Source: Rhodobacterales bacterium HKCCA1288 (GTDB lineage: Bacteria; Pseudomonadota; Alphaproteobacteria; Rhodobacterales; Rhodobacteraceae). Taken from it: a stretch of DNA of 64,000 bases. The stretch is from assembly GCA_015693905.1 (NCBI GenBank), contig CP065161.1:1843001-1907000 (forward strand), written 5' to 3'. This document shows, one piece after another, positions 63,914 to 64,000 of this stretch. Position numbers and translations under genes: made by a program. Within the stretch, counting starts at the first letter, position 1. The number at the start of each line of letters is the position of its first letter. The notes under the pieces were generated by a model. The model saw only the letters and a list, made by a program, of their open reading frames with translations, did no database searches and was not told the origin of the DNA.

Positions 63914-64000
63914 GTGACTTATCCCCAACCCATAGGATTTTCCGATCTTTTGGGTTGGGATGACGAGGATTACGCCGAAATCCTTTCAATTTTCCAATCT
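63914..64000 (+). CDS. mltA: Membrane-bound lytic murein transglycosylase A (5' end only)
   Basis: The first 29 codons reach the right edge. The peptide IGFSDLLGWDDEDYAEILSI has the F-x-DL-x-GW-x-x-DD pattern that opens the MltA domain, and the position after the Tim44-like gene is typical for this group. GTG at 63914 has AAGGA seven bases upstream; an in-frame GTG at 63911 is equally possible. No lipoprotein signal is seen in this fragment. Confidence 0.7.
   Translation, partial: MTYPQPIGFSDLLGWDDEDYAEILSIFQS

Noticed and set aside
1-64000. CRISPR array, rRNA operon or complete insertion sequence
   Set aside because: No regularly spaced repeats, rRNA sequence or transposase with terminal inverted repeats was seen.

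Overview
The window reads as a chromosome segment from an alphaproteobacterium of the Rhodobacteraceae (Roseobacter-like). The basis is gene order (rho-mnmE-mnmG-rsmG-parA-parB facing maf-aroE-coaE-dnaQ, then secB/fxsA/Tim44-like/mltA), an NDUFA9-type gene, a BacA-type uppP, an alphaproteobacterial RpoH promoter at dnaK, and moderate GC. No genus can be named from the sequence alone. Coding density is high, and many neighbouring genes overlap by 4 bases (ATGA), which marks translationally coupled operons.

Layout. 1-4.3 kb: the end of a secreted protein gene, gltD, uppP, an NDUFA9-like gene and tRNA-Leu(CAG). 4.3-22.6 kb: an 18.3 kb integrated island, bounded by a 19-bp direct repeat of the tRNA-Leu 3' end. 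Its left two thirds hold a glycerol regulon: divergent glpR, then glpD-S-T-P-Q-U-V-K followed by fbp and a class II aldolase. Its right third is a satellite-phage-like module: tyrosine integrase, AlpA-type regulator, primase-like protein, VapE-like helicase and two unknown genes. 22.6-29.3 kb: a membrane LuxR-type regulator divergent from a phosphoethanolamine transferase, then dgkA, rnd, lptC-lptA-lptB, hpf and ptsN, a cell-envelope group. 29.3-39.4 kb: a probable sulfated surface polysaccharide locus (sulfotransferase, four glycosyltransferases, galU, kdsB, cysQ, KpsM-like permease). 39.5-50.9 kb: dnaK-dnaJ, maeB, mutS, grpE-hrcA, rph, rdgB. 50.9-64 kb: hemW, parB, parA, rsmG, mnmG, mnmE, rho, a likely chromosomal origin (58830-59358), then maf, aroE, coaE, dnaQ, secB, fxsA, a Tim44-like gene and the start of mltA.

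How the genes work together. The island operon encodes a route from external glycerol (ABC import) through glycerol 3-phosphate and DHAP to fructose 1,6-bisphosphate and fructose 6-phosphate. A DeoR/GlpR regulator with paired candidate operators sits beside it. The two ABC ATPases, GlpS and GlpT, carry complementary defects, so the transporter should have one normal and one degenerate ATP site. The right-hand core region contains two perfect parS sites, parAB, DnaA-box-like sequences, an AT-rich stretch and a full CtrA-type site. Together these point to oriC and its segregation centre.

Starts were chosen from Shine-Dalgarno sequences, overlaps with neighbours and where the family similarity begins. 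Family assignments rest on motifs recognised by eye; no database search was run.
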